NCBI GenBank assembly: GCA_040904925.1
Contig: JBBDSP010000006.1
Location: 124,001 to 188,000, forward strand
DNA: 64,000 nucleotides
Reading direction: 5' to 3'
Source of the DNA: Gracilimonas sp040904925
Lineage (GTDB): Bacteria; Bacteroidota; Rhodothermia; Balneolales; Balneolaceae
The notes under the pieces are model-generated. The model had not been told where the DNA came from, made no database searches, and saw only the letters and a list, made by a program, of their open reading frames with translations. The position numbers were made by a program, and so were the translations under genes. Shown piece by piece: positions 26,834-36,555 of this stretch (its first letter is position 1; each line of letters starts with the position of its first letter).

Positions 26834-28635
26834 TGGGAGTCTGGAAAAATTTACAGGATTGGAGGGAAAAGGAATTTATTACAGATCTCGAAACAGAATT
26901 TGCTCGTTTTTTAATGCAATTGGATCCGAAAGTATCTGATGAAGTCCTCCTTGCAGCGGCTTCCTTGATTTTTGCACACCGCAACGGACACCTGTGTCTA
27001 GACCTTAATTCAGCTCCACAGGATTCATATTTATTTACTGAACCGGAGACTGGGGTAGAGTTAAACCGTGCTATTTTCGATCAGTGGAAAGCATCACTGG
27101 AACAGTGTTCTTTTGTTTCTGATGGGGATGTATTGAATCCGCTTGTACTTGAAGAAGGCCGGCTTTACCTGCATCGATTATGGAAATACGAGGGGGAATT
27201 AGCCAATTGGATTCAAAATAAATCAGGGAGAACTCATCAACTCAATGACGATATTCGCCAGGTTTTAATTGAAATCCTTCCTCCGGAAAAAGACTTATTT
27301 GAGGTTAACTGGCAGCAAGTAGCAGTGATTTTAAGTTTTTTGAAAGACCTTGTGGTTATAACCGGAGGTCCCGGTACAGGTAAAACATTTACTGTTTTAA
27401 ATATCATTGCGGCACATGCGAGGGTCCATGATGAGGAAAGCTATAGTATTGCTCTGGCTGCCCCAACAGGAAAGGCAGCACGTAGGTTGGTTGAATCCAT
27501 TCAGAACGGAGTCAAGAACTTGCCAGAGGGCGTGAGTGATCGCATTCAGCTTCCGGAAACAGCATTAACAGTACATAAGTTATTAGGAGCCGGTTACAGA
27601 GGCAGTTCTTTTAGGTATAACTCGGATAACCAGCTTCCACACGATCTGGTCATTATTGACGAAGCATCCATGCTTGATATAAATATGTGGGTGCGATTGA
27701 TTAGAGCAATCGGCCCAAAAACCAAACTGGTGATATTGGGTGATAAGGATCAACTAGCCTCTGTAGAAGCAGGGTCCATACTTGGTGATATATGTCAGGG
27801 TGAGAATTCCTTCTCCGGTGAGGTTGTGAATGCTGTTCAGAAGGCGAAGGGAATTTCTATCCCTGAATCTAATGCATTACCTGAAATTAACGACAGTGTT
27901 GTATTCCTGACCAAGAGTTACCGGTTTAAGGAGGATAGCGGAATTCAGAAATTGGCACAGTCTATCAATAACTCTGATCCTGATGAATGTATAAAAATCT
28001 TAAACGACCCTTCTTATTCGGATATTCAATGGATGCCTGCCAATTCAGATAATATTGCAAAAGTTATTCAACAATATGGCATTGACCATTATGAGGCATA
28101 TTCAAAACGAGAAATATCTGATATAAGTGATGCATCCAATCAGAAAAAAATTCTGTGTGCTATACGAAGATCTCCATTTGGAGTTGAGGAGATCAACCAT
28201 AGAATTGAAACCGAAGTAAAGAGAGTAAATGGCTTACTTGGAAACGCTGACTGGTATCACGGGCGTCCGGTTATGGCAACCAGAAATGACAGTGTTTTGA
28301 GGATTAAAAACGGGGAGATCGGTTTATTTGACAGCAGGGAAGAACGTGTCATATTTGAGGGAGACCATAAAGTATCTCCGGCACGACTTTCAAGTTATGA
28401 ATCTGCGTTTGCTTTGACTATTCATAAAAGTCAGGGTTCAGAATTCGAAAAAGTGGCAATTATTCTTCCCGGAAGGGATAATCCGGTACTTTCAAAAGAA
28501 ATTTTGTACACATCTGTAACAAGAGCCCGGCAAAACACTCTTATTATTGCAAATGAAGAAATATTAAGACAAACAATAACAAGATCAGTAACAAGAAAAA
28601 GTGGATTAAGAAACAAGCTCTGGGGAAAGGGATAA
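26833..28635 (+). CDS. recD: Exodeoxyribonuclease V subunit RecD (helicase)
   Basis: This is a 600-residue SF1B helicase, the fast 5'-3' motor of RecBCD. An N-terminal domain contacting RecBC (1-160) is followed by Walker A ITGGPGTGKTFTVLN (about 178-192), LAAPTGKAARRLVES, VHKLLG, VIIDEASMLDI (motif II), ILGDKDQLASVEAGSILGDIC (motif III) and the C-terminal ALTIHKSQGSEFEKV (motif V) and YTSVTRARQN (motif VI). The ATG at 26833 overlaps the recB TGA by one base (TGATG); a GTG at 26830 would add one residue. A terminator follows about 100 bp downstream. Confidence 0.95.
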   Translation: MGVWKNLQDWREKEFITDLETEFARFLMQLDPKVSDEVLLAAASLIFAHRNGHLCLDLNSAPQDSYLFTEPETGVELNRAIFDQWKASLEQCSFVSDGDVLNPLVLEEGRLYLHRLWKYEGELANWIQNKSGRTHQLNDDIRQVLIEILPPEKDLFEVNWQQVAVILSFLKDLVVITGGPGTGKTFTVLNIIAAHARVHDEESYSIALAAPTGKAARRLVESIQNGVKNLPEGVSDRIQLPETALTVHKLLGAGYRGSSFRYNSDNQLPHDLVIIDEASMLDINMWVRLIRAIGPKTKLVILGDKDQLASVEAGSILGDICQGENSFSGEVVNAVQKAKGISIPESNALPEINDSVVFLTKSYRFKEDSGIQKLAQSINNSDPDECIKILNDPSYSDIQWMPANSDNIAKVIQQYGIDHYEAYSKREISDISDASNQKKILCAIRRSPFGVEEINHRIETEVKRVNGLLGNADWYHGRPVMATRNDSVLRIKNGEIGLFDSREERVIFEGDHKVSPARLSSYESAFALTIHKSQGSEFEKVAIILPGRDNPVLSKEILYTSVTRARQNTLIIANEEILRQTITRSVTRKSGLRNKLWGKG

Positions 28636-28733
28636 CTAAAACAATATAGTACGGAACATTAGCTGGTTAAAAAGCTACAATACCGATAAGTGTAGAACCA
28701 AAAAGTTTGTACCCCAAAAAGCCAACGTATCAG

Positions 28734-28766
28734 GGGGAAACAGTTGATAGCTGTTTCCCCTTATTC
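28734..28766 (+). terminator. Terminator of the recCBD operon
   Basis: GGGGAAACAG, a 7-base loop and CTGTTTCCCC form a perfect 10-bp stem, followed by TTATTCTTTT. It lies about 98 bp after the recD stop. Confidence 0.85.
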
Positions 28767-28863
28767 TTTTCTCAATATCTGCATCTGTTAAATCAAAAAC
28801 ACTTAGATGTTTCTAATCGGGGTTAACTTAAATTAATCGAAAATCTCCGAATTTTTTCAGGTA

Positions 28864-28897
28864 ATAAAAAACCTCGCCAGTTATTACACTGACGAGG
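28864..28897 (-). terminator. Terminator of the FKBP gene
   Basis: Read on the minus strand, CCTCGTCAGT and ACTGGCGAGG pair over 10 bp (one U-G) around a 6-base loop, followed by TTTTTTATTA. It lies about 30 bp after the stop. Confidence 0.88.
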
Positions 28898-28927
28898 CTG
28901 AAGTATTAATACTTACAAATATTCGAA

Positions 28928-29674
28928 TTACTCAGCAGGTTTTACTTCGAGTAACTCTACTTTAAAGATCAGTGTTTCATTAGGTCCGATCGGGCTACCC
29001 TGAGGTGCTTGAGCACCATAAGCAAGTTCTGAAGGAATGTAGAATTCGTAAGTTGCACCTTCCCGCATTAACTGTACGCCTTCTGTCCAGCCCGGAATTA
29101 CTCTGTTGAGCGGGAATTCAGTGCCATCATAAGGCTCTCTTTGCTGATTATAGAGCCCATGTTCTTGCGCTACGTCTTTTCTACTCGTGTCAAAAATAGT
29201 ACCATCTATTAGCTGTCCTGTATAATGAACACGTACAATATTCTCGGCAGTAGGAGACTCACCATCGCCTTCTTCAATAACTTTATACTGAAGACCTGAT
29301 TCAGTAACCATCACACCTTCTTTATCTTTATTTTCTTCAAGAAATGCCTGTCCTTTTTCTACATTTTCCGAACCTCTTTTCTGGGAGAGCTCCTGAACGT
29401 AGCTGTTGATCACAGCAAAAAGCTCTTCTCTACCCATAACTCCTTCTTCGGAATTTAATGCCTGATTGAATCCGGCAAGGTAGTTTTCAATATCAATATC
29501 ATTAAGGCCTTCATTGTCCAGAAGCATACCATTTTGATAGCCAATGGCGTAGCTAACGCTGTCAATTTGAGTGGAGAGGTCGGCTTCGTAATTTCCGCTC
29601 GTTTTTTGATCGCAAGCTGAAATAAGCAGCACAGCACTTAGAATTACAGCTAAATTTAGGTTGTTCAAGTTCAT
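28928..29674 (-). CDS. FKBP-type peptidyl-prolyl isomerase, lipoprotein
   Basis: This is a 248-residue protein with a lipoprotein signal, lipobox LISAC with Cys21. The N-terminal helical dimerisation part (about 35-120: SVSYAIGYQNGMLL.. and ..RGSENVEKGQAFLEENKDKEGV) is of the Mip/FkpA type. The C-terminal FKBP domain (about 125-245) has VRVHYTGQLIDGTIFDTS, VIPGWTEGVQLM and IPSELAYGAQ. It is anchored in the envelope and helps fold exported proteins. It is divergent from the DEAD-box gene with about 143 bp between starts, and has its own terminator. Confidence 0.94.
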   Translation of the reverse strand: MNLNNLNLAVILSAVLLISACDQKTSGNYEADLSTQIDSVSYAIGYQNGMLLDNEGLNDIDIENYLAGFNQALNSEEGVMGREELFAVINSYVQELSQKRGSENVEKGQAFLEENKDKEGVMVTESGLQYKVIEEGDGESPTAENIVRVHYTGQLIDGTIFDTSRKDVAQEHGLYNQQREPYDGTEFPLNRVIPGWTEGVQLMREGATYEFYIPSELAYGAQAPQGSPIGPNETLIFKVELLEVKPAE

Positions 29675-29817
29675 AGTAAATTTTTGGTGATTATTATTTT
29701 GTTGATGATCTTTAATTTAGATTTATAAAATAGGGTAAATAACAGCAAAGTGGAATAAATAATCACTTATCTGTGTATATTACGACATCATAAGAAATTT
29801 CATAACAGACGAATACA

Positions 29818-31404
29818 TTGACCTTTAACGATTTTGACTTTAAAGACGAGCTAAAAGCAGGCTTGCGAGATATTGGCTATACGGAACCTACTCCCATTCA
29901 AGAACAAGCCATACCAATTATACTTAAAAAGAAAGACCTGATCGGTGCCGCCCAAACGGGTACCGGAAAAACAGGTGCGTTCGTAATACCGGTGCTCCAA
30001 CAGATACTAGAAAATCCATCAGAGCACACACAAGCGCTGATCCTTTCACCAACACGAGAACTTGCTCAACAGATCGACGAACAAATATTTGCTCTCGGTT
30101 ATCATACCGGAATTTCCTCAGCTACCGTAATTGGTGGAGAAGACTTTGCGAAACAAGCGAATGCTCTGCGTTCAGGAATTGATATTGTAGTAGCAACACC
30201 CGGTCGACTTATAGACCAAAGCAAAGTGCTGGATGTAGATTTCAGCCATGTAAAGTTCCTGATTTTGGATGAAGCAGACCGGATGCTTGATATGGGCTTT
30301 TTGCCAGATGTGACCAAGATCATTAAAAAACTTCCCAAAGAACGTCAGACTTTATTGTTTTCAGCTACCATGCCGGATCAAATTAAAAAGCTGGCTAATG
30401 ATTTCATGAACGATCCTGATAAGATCGAGATTGAGATCGAAAAACCATCGGGAAGTATTACGCAACAGGCATATTTTGTTGATCAAAAAGAGAAACTGAA
30501 TTTGATACAAGATGTATTAGATGGTCTCGCCTGGGAATCCTGCATCATATTTTGTGCTACCAAAAGAGGAGTGGACGAGCTGGAGCGACTTCTTGTTAAG
30601 AAAGGCATCAAGGCAGGCAGTATTCATGGTGACCGTGATCAGGACGAAAGAAACAAATCGCTGCATGAATTTAAGAGTGGTAAAGTTCCGGTAATTGTAG
30701 CAACAGATGTATTAGCTCGTGGAATTGATGTAGCAGACGTTTCCCTGATCGTAAATTATGATGTTCCGCGTGCGGTTGATGATTACGTTCACAGAATCGG
30801 CCGGACCGGGCGATATGACAAAACCGGGGTAGCAGTGACTTTTGTGAACAAAAAAGACCGAAGGGCTTTTAGTGCCATTCAGGACAAAGTAGGAGATCAG
30901 CTTGAGATGTTGGAGATCGGTTCAAAAGGATCTTCCAATAAAAAATCTAGATCAGAATCTGATAAATCCGAACCGAAAGAGCGAGTGCGGAAAAAGGTTC
31001 CTGAGTCCAAGAAACAGGAATCCAAAGAAGAGAAAAAAGCTCCTAAGAAAAAAGAGGCTACATCATCAGACAAAAAGAAAAAGGCTCCTGATTCAAAAAA
31101 TGAAGCCAAAAAGTCACCTAAGCAAAAAAGTTCAAATAATTCTCAGGAATTATCTGAGAAAGAAATCGCTGAGGCCAATCTCAGAGTTCAAAATTTAAAC
31201 TCTGTTGAAGTTGTTTTGACAGGTGATAAGAAAGTGGCAAAATCCTCTAAAAAAAGCTCAAAAGGCAAGTCTGTTGAATCAAAGAAGGAATCAACAGGAC
31301 CTGTGATACCCGCAGAACGAATTAAAAAAGCTACCAAGCGTAATCAAAAATCATTGAAGCCTGCTAAAGGCATATGGGGATTGATTAAAGCACTTTTTTC
31401 ATAA
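29818..31404 (+). CDS. DEAD-box RNA helicase (RhlE-like) with long basic tail
   Basis: This is a 528-residue protein. It starts at TTG (29818), because family homology begins at once (TFNDFDFKDEL) and no ATG fits. All helicase motifs are present: Q motif PTPIQEQAIP, AQTGTGKT, PTRELAQQ, TPGRLID, DEADRMLD, SAT, then ATDVLARGIDV and HRIGRTGR. The core ends at about residue 370. The last 155 residues are a Lys/Ser/Glu-rich low-complexity tail (..KKKEATSSDKKKKAP..) and a short hydrophobic-basic end (GIWGLIKALFS). It unwinds RNA in ribosome assembly or mRNA turnover. Such tails bind RNA and are common in this subfamily. Confidence 0.93.
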   Translation: MTFNDFDFKDELKAGLRDIGYTEPTPIQEQAIPIILKKKDLIGAAQTGTGKTGAFVIPVLQQILENPSEHTQALILSPTRELAQQIDEQIFALGYHTGISSATVIGGEDFAKQANALRSGIDIVVATPGRLIDQSKVLDVDFSHVKFLILDEADRMLDMGFLPDVTKIIKKLPKERQTLLFSATMPDQIKKLANDFMNDPDKIEIEIEKPSGSITQQAYFVDQKEKLNLIQDVLDGLAWESCIIFCATKRGVDELERLLVKKGIKAGSIHGDRDQDERNKSLHEFKSGKVPVIVATDVLARGIDVADVSLIVNYDVPRAVDDYVHRIGRTGRYDKTGVAVTFVNKKDRRAFSAIQDKVGDQLEMLEIGSKGSSNKKSRSESDKSEPKERVRKKVPESKKQESKEEKKAPKKKEATSSDKKKKAPDSKNEAKKSPKQKSSNNSQELSEKEIAEANLRVQNLNSVEVVLTGDKKVAKSSKKSSKGKSVESKKESTGPVIPAERIKKATKRNQKSLKPAKGIWGLIKALFS

Positions 31405-31479
31405 AGCTTATTCAGGATTTTACGTTTTGTTAATCTGTAGCTGTAATATTTCAATTACATTAAAAAGAAAAAAACTACC

Positions 31480-32649
31480 ATGAAAAAGCTAAGTCTGCTA
31501 TTGATCATTACCCTCACAATATTTGCCTGTGAGCAACAGGAACCTGAGAATACAGAAGTCATTTCCGTAACGGAATCGCAAAGCTCTGTACCTGAAATGC
31601 TTCCTCTTGAAGAAGACCGCCAGATCAAGAATATTATCTTTCTGATCGGAGATGGAACAGGCTTGGCTCAGATTACCGCAGGGCAGTATGCCTTAGTCGG
31701 ACCCGATGGGCTACTCCACATGCAGACTATGCCGGTTACAGGGATTGTAAAAACACATTCCTCCGATAATCTGATCACCGATTCTGCTTCCGGGGCAACG
31801 GCTTTTTCATGTGGACTCAAAACATATAATGGAGCGATTGGTGTTGATCCCAACATCAGGCCTTGTAAAACCATTTTGGAACTGGCTGAAGAAAAAGGAC
31901 TTAGTACGGGCTTGGTCTCAACTTCATCTATAACGCATGCCACACCGGCAAGTTATGCAGCTCATGTCGAGCAAAGAAGTATGCAAGAAGAAATAGCAGT
32001 GGATTTTGCTGACTCAGGTGTCGAGGTATTTTTAGGTGGGGGAGTGAAGTGGTTTTCTGCAGAACACAGATCAGACTCTTTGGATCTGATGGGACAGTTC
32101 GAGGATTCCGGATATCAGGTTTTATTGAATGATCAGGATCTTATGGATTCTTCTTCAGATAGAGTGCTTGGACTTTTCGCAGAAGATGGAATGGAGAGAA
32201 ATGAGGGAGAGCCATCCTCAGAAATGATGACAAAAAAAGCACTGGAAATTCTTAGTCAAAATGATGATGGGTTTTTTCTGATGATAGAAGGGAGTCAGAT
32301 CGACTGGGCCGGACATAGTAATGATTCTGAATACCTGCTTCGAGAAGTTGAAGATTTTGATAACGCGGTTAAAGCTGCTTTAGAGTTTGCCCAAGAAGAT
32401 GGAGAAACGTTGGTAGTACTTACGGCTGACCACGAGACAGGTGGTATGACGCTTCAGCAGCAAGAGGCAGAAGGAGATTCACTTGAGATCTACTGGACTT
32501 CAGGGTACCACACCGGAACACCGGTTCCTTTAATGGCCTATGGGCCACATGCCCTCGAATTTATGGGATGGAGAGATAATACTTATATAGGTATTAAATT
32601 AGCTGAGTTGCTTGAGGTTGGAGAGCTTCCCATTCTTTTAGAAGAATGA
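31480..32649 (+). CDS. Alkaline phosphatase (PhoA family), lipoprotein
   Basis: This is a 389-residue protein with a lipoprotein signal (lipobox TIFAC, Cys17) and then an alkaline phosphatase domain: NIIFLIGDGTGLAQ (first metal Asp), DSASGATAFSCG (nucleophile Ser), STSSITHATPASYAAHV, MIEGSQIDWAGHSND, and LTADHETGG (metal-binding Asp and His). The His of the last site is in SGYHTGTPVPL. It releases phosphate from organic monoesters outside the cytoplasm. A 75-bp gap follows the helicase gene, so co-transcription is possible. No Pho box is evident. Confidence 0.94.
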   Translation: MKKLSLLLIITLTIFACEQQEPENTEVISVTESQSSVPEMLPLEEDRQIKNIIFLIGDGTGLAQITAGQYALVGPDGLLHMQTMPVTGIVKTHSSDNLITDSASGATAFSCGLKTYNGAIGVDPNIRPCKTILELAEEKGLSTGLVSTSSITHATPASYAAHVEQRSMQEEIAVDFADSGVEVFLGGGVKWFSAEHRSDSLDLMGQFEDSGYQVLLNDQDLMDSSSDRVLGLFAEDGMERNEGEPSSEMMTKKALEILSQNDDGFFLMIEGSQIDWAGHSNDSEYLLREVEDFDNAVKAALEFAQEDGETLVVLTADHETGGMTLQQQEAEGDSLEIYWTSGYHTGTPVPLMAYGPHALEFMGWRDNTYIGIKLAELLEVGELPILLEE

Positions 32650-33213
32650 GGTAGTCTGCACTGAAAGCCCCGTTCTCTCCATCAATTACGTCATCCTTGT
32701 AGATGTTAGATAATTCGATGACAAACTAAGGCAGATGTCAAAGACAGAAAACTAAACCCCAGTTTTATCATTTTGACCGGAAGGAATGAGCCTGAAAGGC
32801 GATTGACGGGAGCGGAGAAATCTGCCGGGATTGATACAGCAATAATGCTCTTTTCGACCCCCCATAGATTTCACTTCGTGGGTGACGCTTCGCTCTGAGC
32901 TCAGCTACGTTTCGTTCGTTTTCACTCCCTACACTGCGTTCGAAATGACAAGCAAGGAAATGGTAGTTAAAACAAAAGAACCAAAACTGTTCTCGAATTA
33001 CCTGATATCTACAATCCTTTAGGGTACTCCCGAAGGATCTAAGCGGTTAAGGTCTCGGTGTTTTAATGCCATTGTCCGATGTATTGGAAACAACGATTTA
33101 AACACCTATTCATGAGCTCCGCAATAGGCGAGATCCTTCATTTCATTCAGGATGACCGCAGATATCGGGAATAGATTTCGGGCCTGCGTAGCAAAATGGC
33201 TGCTGTAACCATA
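32650..33213. repeat. 560-bp spacer of composite intergenic repeats
   Basis: No gene is seen. Modules found: the 12.4-kb-type unit (32690-32715); a segment at 32775-32823 resembling the reverse complement of 37090-37140; a 51-bp block at 32900-32950 that is the reverse complement of 36797-36847 with 48 of 51 matches; and a GTCATTCTGAG-type element at about 33020-33156, with GGGTACTCCCGAAGGATCT at one end and AGATCCTTCATTTCATTCAGGATGACC at the other. Confidence 0.8.
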
Positions 33214-36200
33214 TTAGACCAAACTTTCTTCGTTTATATTTTTCGGAAAGGAAAGTTGAAATCTGGTTCCTGGGTTGGTATTCAAGTATTCATAAGATGC
33301 ATCAATTTGCTTACTTAGTTCCTTGATAAGGTGAATGCCAAGAGAAGTTGAATTGGATAAGGATTTTGTATCTATGCCTATTCCATCATCTTGAATTATG
33401 ATATTAACGTTATCCTCTTTCTCATACACGTTAAAGCTTAAACTTCCCCGATCTCTTTTTGAAAAAGCATGCTTGTACACGTTTGTAACTACTTCGTTAA
33501 CGATCAGTGATGCAGGGATTGCTTTATTGATATTCAGATTGATGTGCTCACTTTCAATGTTAAGGTCTATTGCCGTTGAAGGACTAAGGGTCTCAGAAAT
33601 ATTCTCAACCAATTGGGTAATGGTATCAGAAAAATCCAGCTTAGAAAAGCTGTTTGATTTATATAGCAGTTCATGTACGGAAGCCATGGTTTTGATCCGG
33701 ATCACACTTTCAAAAAGTTTTGACTGAAGGCTTTCATCTTCAGATTCAAATGCCTGCAGCTGCATCATTCCTGAAACTACCGCAAGGTTATTCTTAACGC
33801 GGTGATGAATTTCAGCAAGCAGAGTCTCTTTCTCTTTTAATGATTCTTGCAGCTCGATCTCTTTTTGCTTCCGATCAGAAATATCATGAACCAGCGAAAA
33901 TATTGAGATGATCGCGCCTTCCTGGTCTAACATTGCAGAATTGTACCACTCACAGTGCAGCACTCTTCCATCTTTGGTATAATTTCTGTTTCGGCTGAGA
34001 TTTCTTGGCTTCTTTCCCTGAGTTAATTCTTTTACTTTATTTGTGACCTCTTCCATGTCTTCTTCATAAGTAAATATCCATTCATTCGGATCTTTTTTCA
34101 GTACTTCTTCTTCTGTCCACCCAAATAATTCTTCAGCACTTTTTGACCATTGCTTCACCCTAAAATCTTCATCAGAAATAATAACAGCGAGCGGCGAATT
34201 TTCAACATGAAAGGCCAGTTGTTGGGATGCCTTGAAAGCAATTTCTTCTGATTGTTTAGAGGCTGTTATATCTGTTAAATAGCCTTCTATATATTTTAAT
34301 TCTCCTTCTTCGTTAAATAATCCTACACCGTGTTCCAGAACCCATCGCCATTCCCCGGAGCGATGTTTAATTCTGTAAGTAAGTTGAAACGGTTCTTGAC
34401 TCCCAAGTGCTTCTTCTACTTTTTTAAGAACCCATTTCTTGTCATCAGGATGATACAGATCCGTAAAACTTATTTCATCATTGAGAAACTCAGCACTTGA
34501 ATAGCCGGTCAGGGTTTCAACCTGTTCACTGACAAAATTCATGGTATACCGATCGTTATTTTCACAGAGATAAATAACGCCGGGCACGTTATTGGCAAGA
34601 GCCCTGAAGCGCTCCTCACTCTTTTTAAGCGCTTCTCTTTGCTCATACTCATCGGACACATCCCTGAATACCAGGACACACCCAATGATATTGTTTTCAG
34701 AATCCCGAATTGGAGCACAACTATCAGCTATCTGAAATTCATCCCCATTTTTTGATATTAGTATGGTGTGATTTGCAAGCCCTACAATAGTGCCTTCACT
34801 CAGGGCTCTTCTTACAGGGTTACTGGCCTCTTTTCGGTTTTCAGAACTAATGATCTTGAAAACCTCGTCAATATCTTTGCCTTGGGCTTCTTCTGTAGTC
34901 CAACCGGTAAGTGTTTCTGCTACACTGTTTATACTTAACACCCGGCCCTGTTCATCACAAGAAATAACGCCATCGCCAATAGAATGAAGGGTTGCTGATA
35001 AACGTTCTTCGTTTTCCCTGAGCTGCCGCTCCATCTCTATCTGTTCAGTCACATCCCGCATTATAACTACTGCACCAAGTTTATTGTTCTTGTCATCCAG
35101 AACAGGGGCGCCGTTTGCCCTTATATATCGTATAGGCTGGCCTTTTGCCTTTATAGCCATTCCTGCATTTTGCACGATCTCTCCGTTGTAAGCTCTAACA
35201 AGTGGAATTTCATACGGTTCAAGAGGGGTGAAGCCGTCTAAGTGGAAGAGGTTATATTTTTGTGCCCCTTGTTTAATTGGGATACGCATCAGGTCAATGC
35301 CATGCCATTCTCTGGCTGTTTGATTAAATAAAACCATGTCTCCATTGGCATCACATGCAACAACCCCGTCAGCTGCAGCATCCAATAATGAGTTATTAAA
35401 TTCTTGTTGTGTTTTTAACTCACTTTCCGACTCTTTCTTTTCAGTGATGTCATGATAATTACCTAAAATACCCTGTATCTCAGGATCTTTTAAAAGGTTT
35501 GTGGCTGTGAATTTGATCCACCGATAGTTACCGTCTTTATGCTGATATCTGATCTCGTGAGTTGCTGTGCTGTTCGGCTTTTTTAAAAGTTGATTGATAA
35601 ACTGAGTAACCATGGCTCTATCATCAGGATGGACAAGGGCAAGGGCACTTTTACCTATCACTTCTTCTGGTTTCCATCCGAAAAGTCGCTCAATATTCGG
35701 GCTTTTATAGCTGTTATTGAGCTCACGATCAATGATAACGACTACGTCACCAATGTTAGACATCAGTTTAGCTTGTAAAGCCTCGCTTTTTTTTAGAGCT
35801 ATTTCAGCAACTTTACGCTTGGTTATATCAATGGAGCTACCGGCAATTTCGGTGAATTCTCCCGATTTATTTTTAACAGGAGTGAGGGTTGTAATGAAAT
35901 ATTTGTGGCCACGGCCGGGGAGTTCAAGGTCTTCCTCATAACTGATCTGCTCTCCTTTATTAAGACATTCGGTGTATACAGAGTTGGCATGCTTGGCAAA
36001 ATCCTCAGGAAATATACCTTCAATAAGTTTTCCCTCAACTTCATCCCTTGTCATGTTGAGATATTCAAGCTGAGTTTTATTGAAATTCTTTACCCGAAAT
36101 TTCTTGTTATCAGTTTGTTCTACTATAAAAATGCTGTGAGGGATATCCTCAAAGATGTCGAGAAATTCATTTTTAGATCTTTCCGTATCGGTTGTTTTGT

Positions 36201-36555
36201 TTTGACTACTGTTATCTATATAAAGAGTTCCAAAAAGTCCTTTTTCATCTGACCAAACATGAATATCAAATAATGTATCAGAATCGAATTGATCTTGGTG
36301 AATAATTTGTGATTTTTGTGTTTGGGCAACTTTACCAAATAGTGGCAAATTTTGTTTCAATAATGGAAGTTTCCCGGAGAACAGAGATGCTTTTTTCCCT
36401 GTAATTTCACTTGAATTCAAACCGGTGATTTTCTCAAAAGTTTCGTTGACCTCTAAAAATTCATAATCGACCGGAACTCCCTTTGAGTCAAGGATGATCT
36501 TTTGATAAGCAATTCCAAAGGGAGAGGAAGAGTATAATTTCTCTTTTAGATTCAT
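33214..36555 (-). CDS. Multi-PAS sensor histidine kinase, HisKA_2 type (7 PAS)
   Basis: This is a 1113-residue protein from ATG 36553-36555 (a TTG one codon earlier also reads). I count seven successive PAS/PAC modules of 115-130 residues, each ending in a D-I/V-T/S-x-x-K/R type linker, up to about residue 900. There is no membrane segment, so it is a cytoplasmic sensor. The kinase end is of the HisKA_2/HWE-related group: LLAEIHHRVKNNLAVVSGMMQLQA (phospho-His in EIHHR), then an ATPase domain with N-box VNEVVTNVYKHAF, DDGIGID and GIHLIKEL. Its last 200 residues closely match the kinase at 37.3 kb. It is flanked on both sides by inverted copies of intergenic repeats. Confidence 0.92.
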   Translation of the reverse strand: MNLKEKLYSSSPFGIAYQKIILDSKGVPVDYEFLEVNETFEKITGLNSSEITGKKASLFSGKLPLLKQNLPLFGKVAQTQKSQIIHQDQFDSDTLFDIHVWSDEKGLFGTLYIDNSSQNKTTDTERSKNEFLDIFEDIPHSIFIVEQTDNKKFRVKNFNKTQLEYLNMTRDEVEGKLIEGIFPEDFAKHANSVYTECLNKGEQISYEEDLELPGRGHKYFITTLTPVKNKSGEFTEIAGSSIDITKRKVAEIALKKSEALQAKLMSNIGDVVVIIDRELNNSYKSPNIERLFGWKPEEVIGKSALALVHPDDRAMVTQFINQLLKKPNSTATHEIRYQHKDGNYRWIKFTATNLLKDPEIQGILGNYHDITEKKESESELKTQQEFNNSLLDAAADGVVACDANGDMVLFNQTAREWHGIDLMRIPIKQGAQKYNLFHLDGFTPLEPYEIPLVRAYNGEIVQNAGMAIKAKGQPIRYIRANGAPVLDDKNNKLGAVVIMRDVTEQIEMERQLRENEERLSATLHSIGDGVISCDEQGRVLSINSVAETLTGWTTEEAQGKDIDEVFKIISSENRKEASNPVRRALSEGTIVGLANHTILISKNGDEFQIADSCAPIRDSENNIIGCVLVFRDVSDEYEQREALKKSEERFRALANNVPGVIYLCENNDRYTMNFVSEQVETLTGYSSAEFLNDEISFTDLYHPDDKKWVLKKVEEALGSQEPFQLTYRIKHRSGEWRWVLEHGVGLFNEEGELKYIEGYLTDITASKQSEEIAFKASQQLAFHVENSPLAVIISDEDFRVKQWSKSAEELFGWTEEEVLKKDPNEWIFTYEEDMEEVTNKVKELTQGKKPRNLSRNRNYTKDGRVLHCEWYNSAMLDQEGAIISIFSLVHDISDRKQKEIELQESLKEKETLLAEIHHRVKNNLAVVSGMMQLQAFESEDESLQSKLFESVIRIKTMASVHELLYKSNSFSKLDFSDTITQLVENISETLSPSTAIDLNIESEHINLNINKAIPASLIVNEVVTNVYKHAFSKRDRGSLSFNVYEKEDNVNIIIQDDGIGIDTKSLSNSTSLGIHLIKELSKQIDASYEYLNTNPGTRFQLSFPKNINEESLV

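Noticed and set aside
19166..28635. parA to recD as an integrated plasmid or phage defence island
   Set aside because: There is no integrase, replication gene, att-like repeat or shift in base use visible; recCBD is a housekeeping operon.
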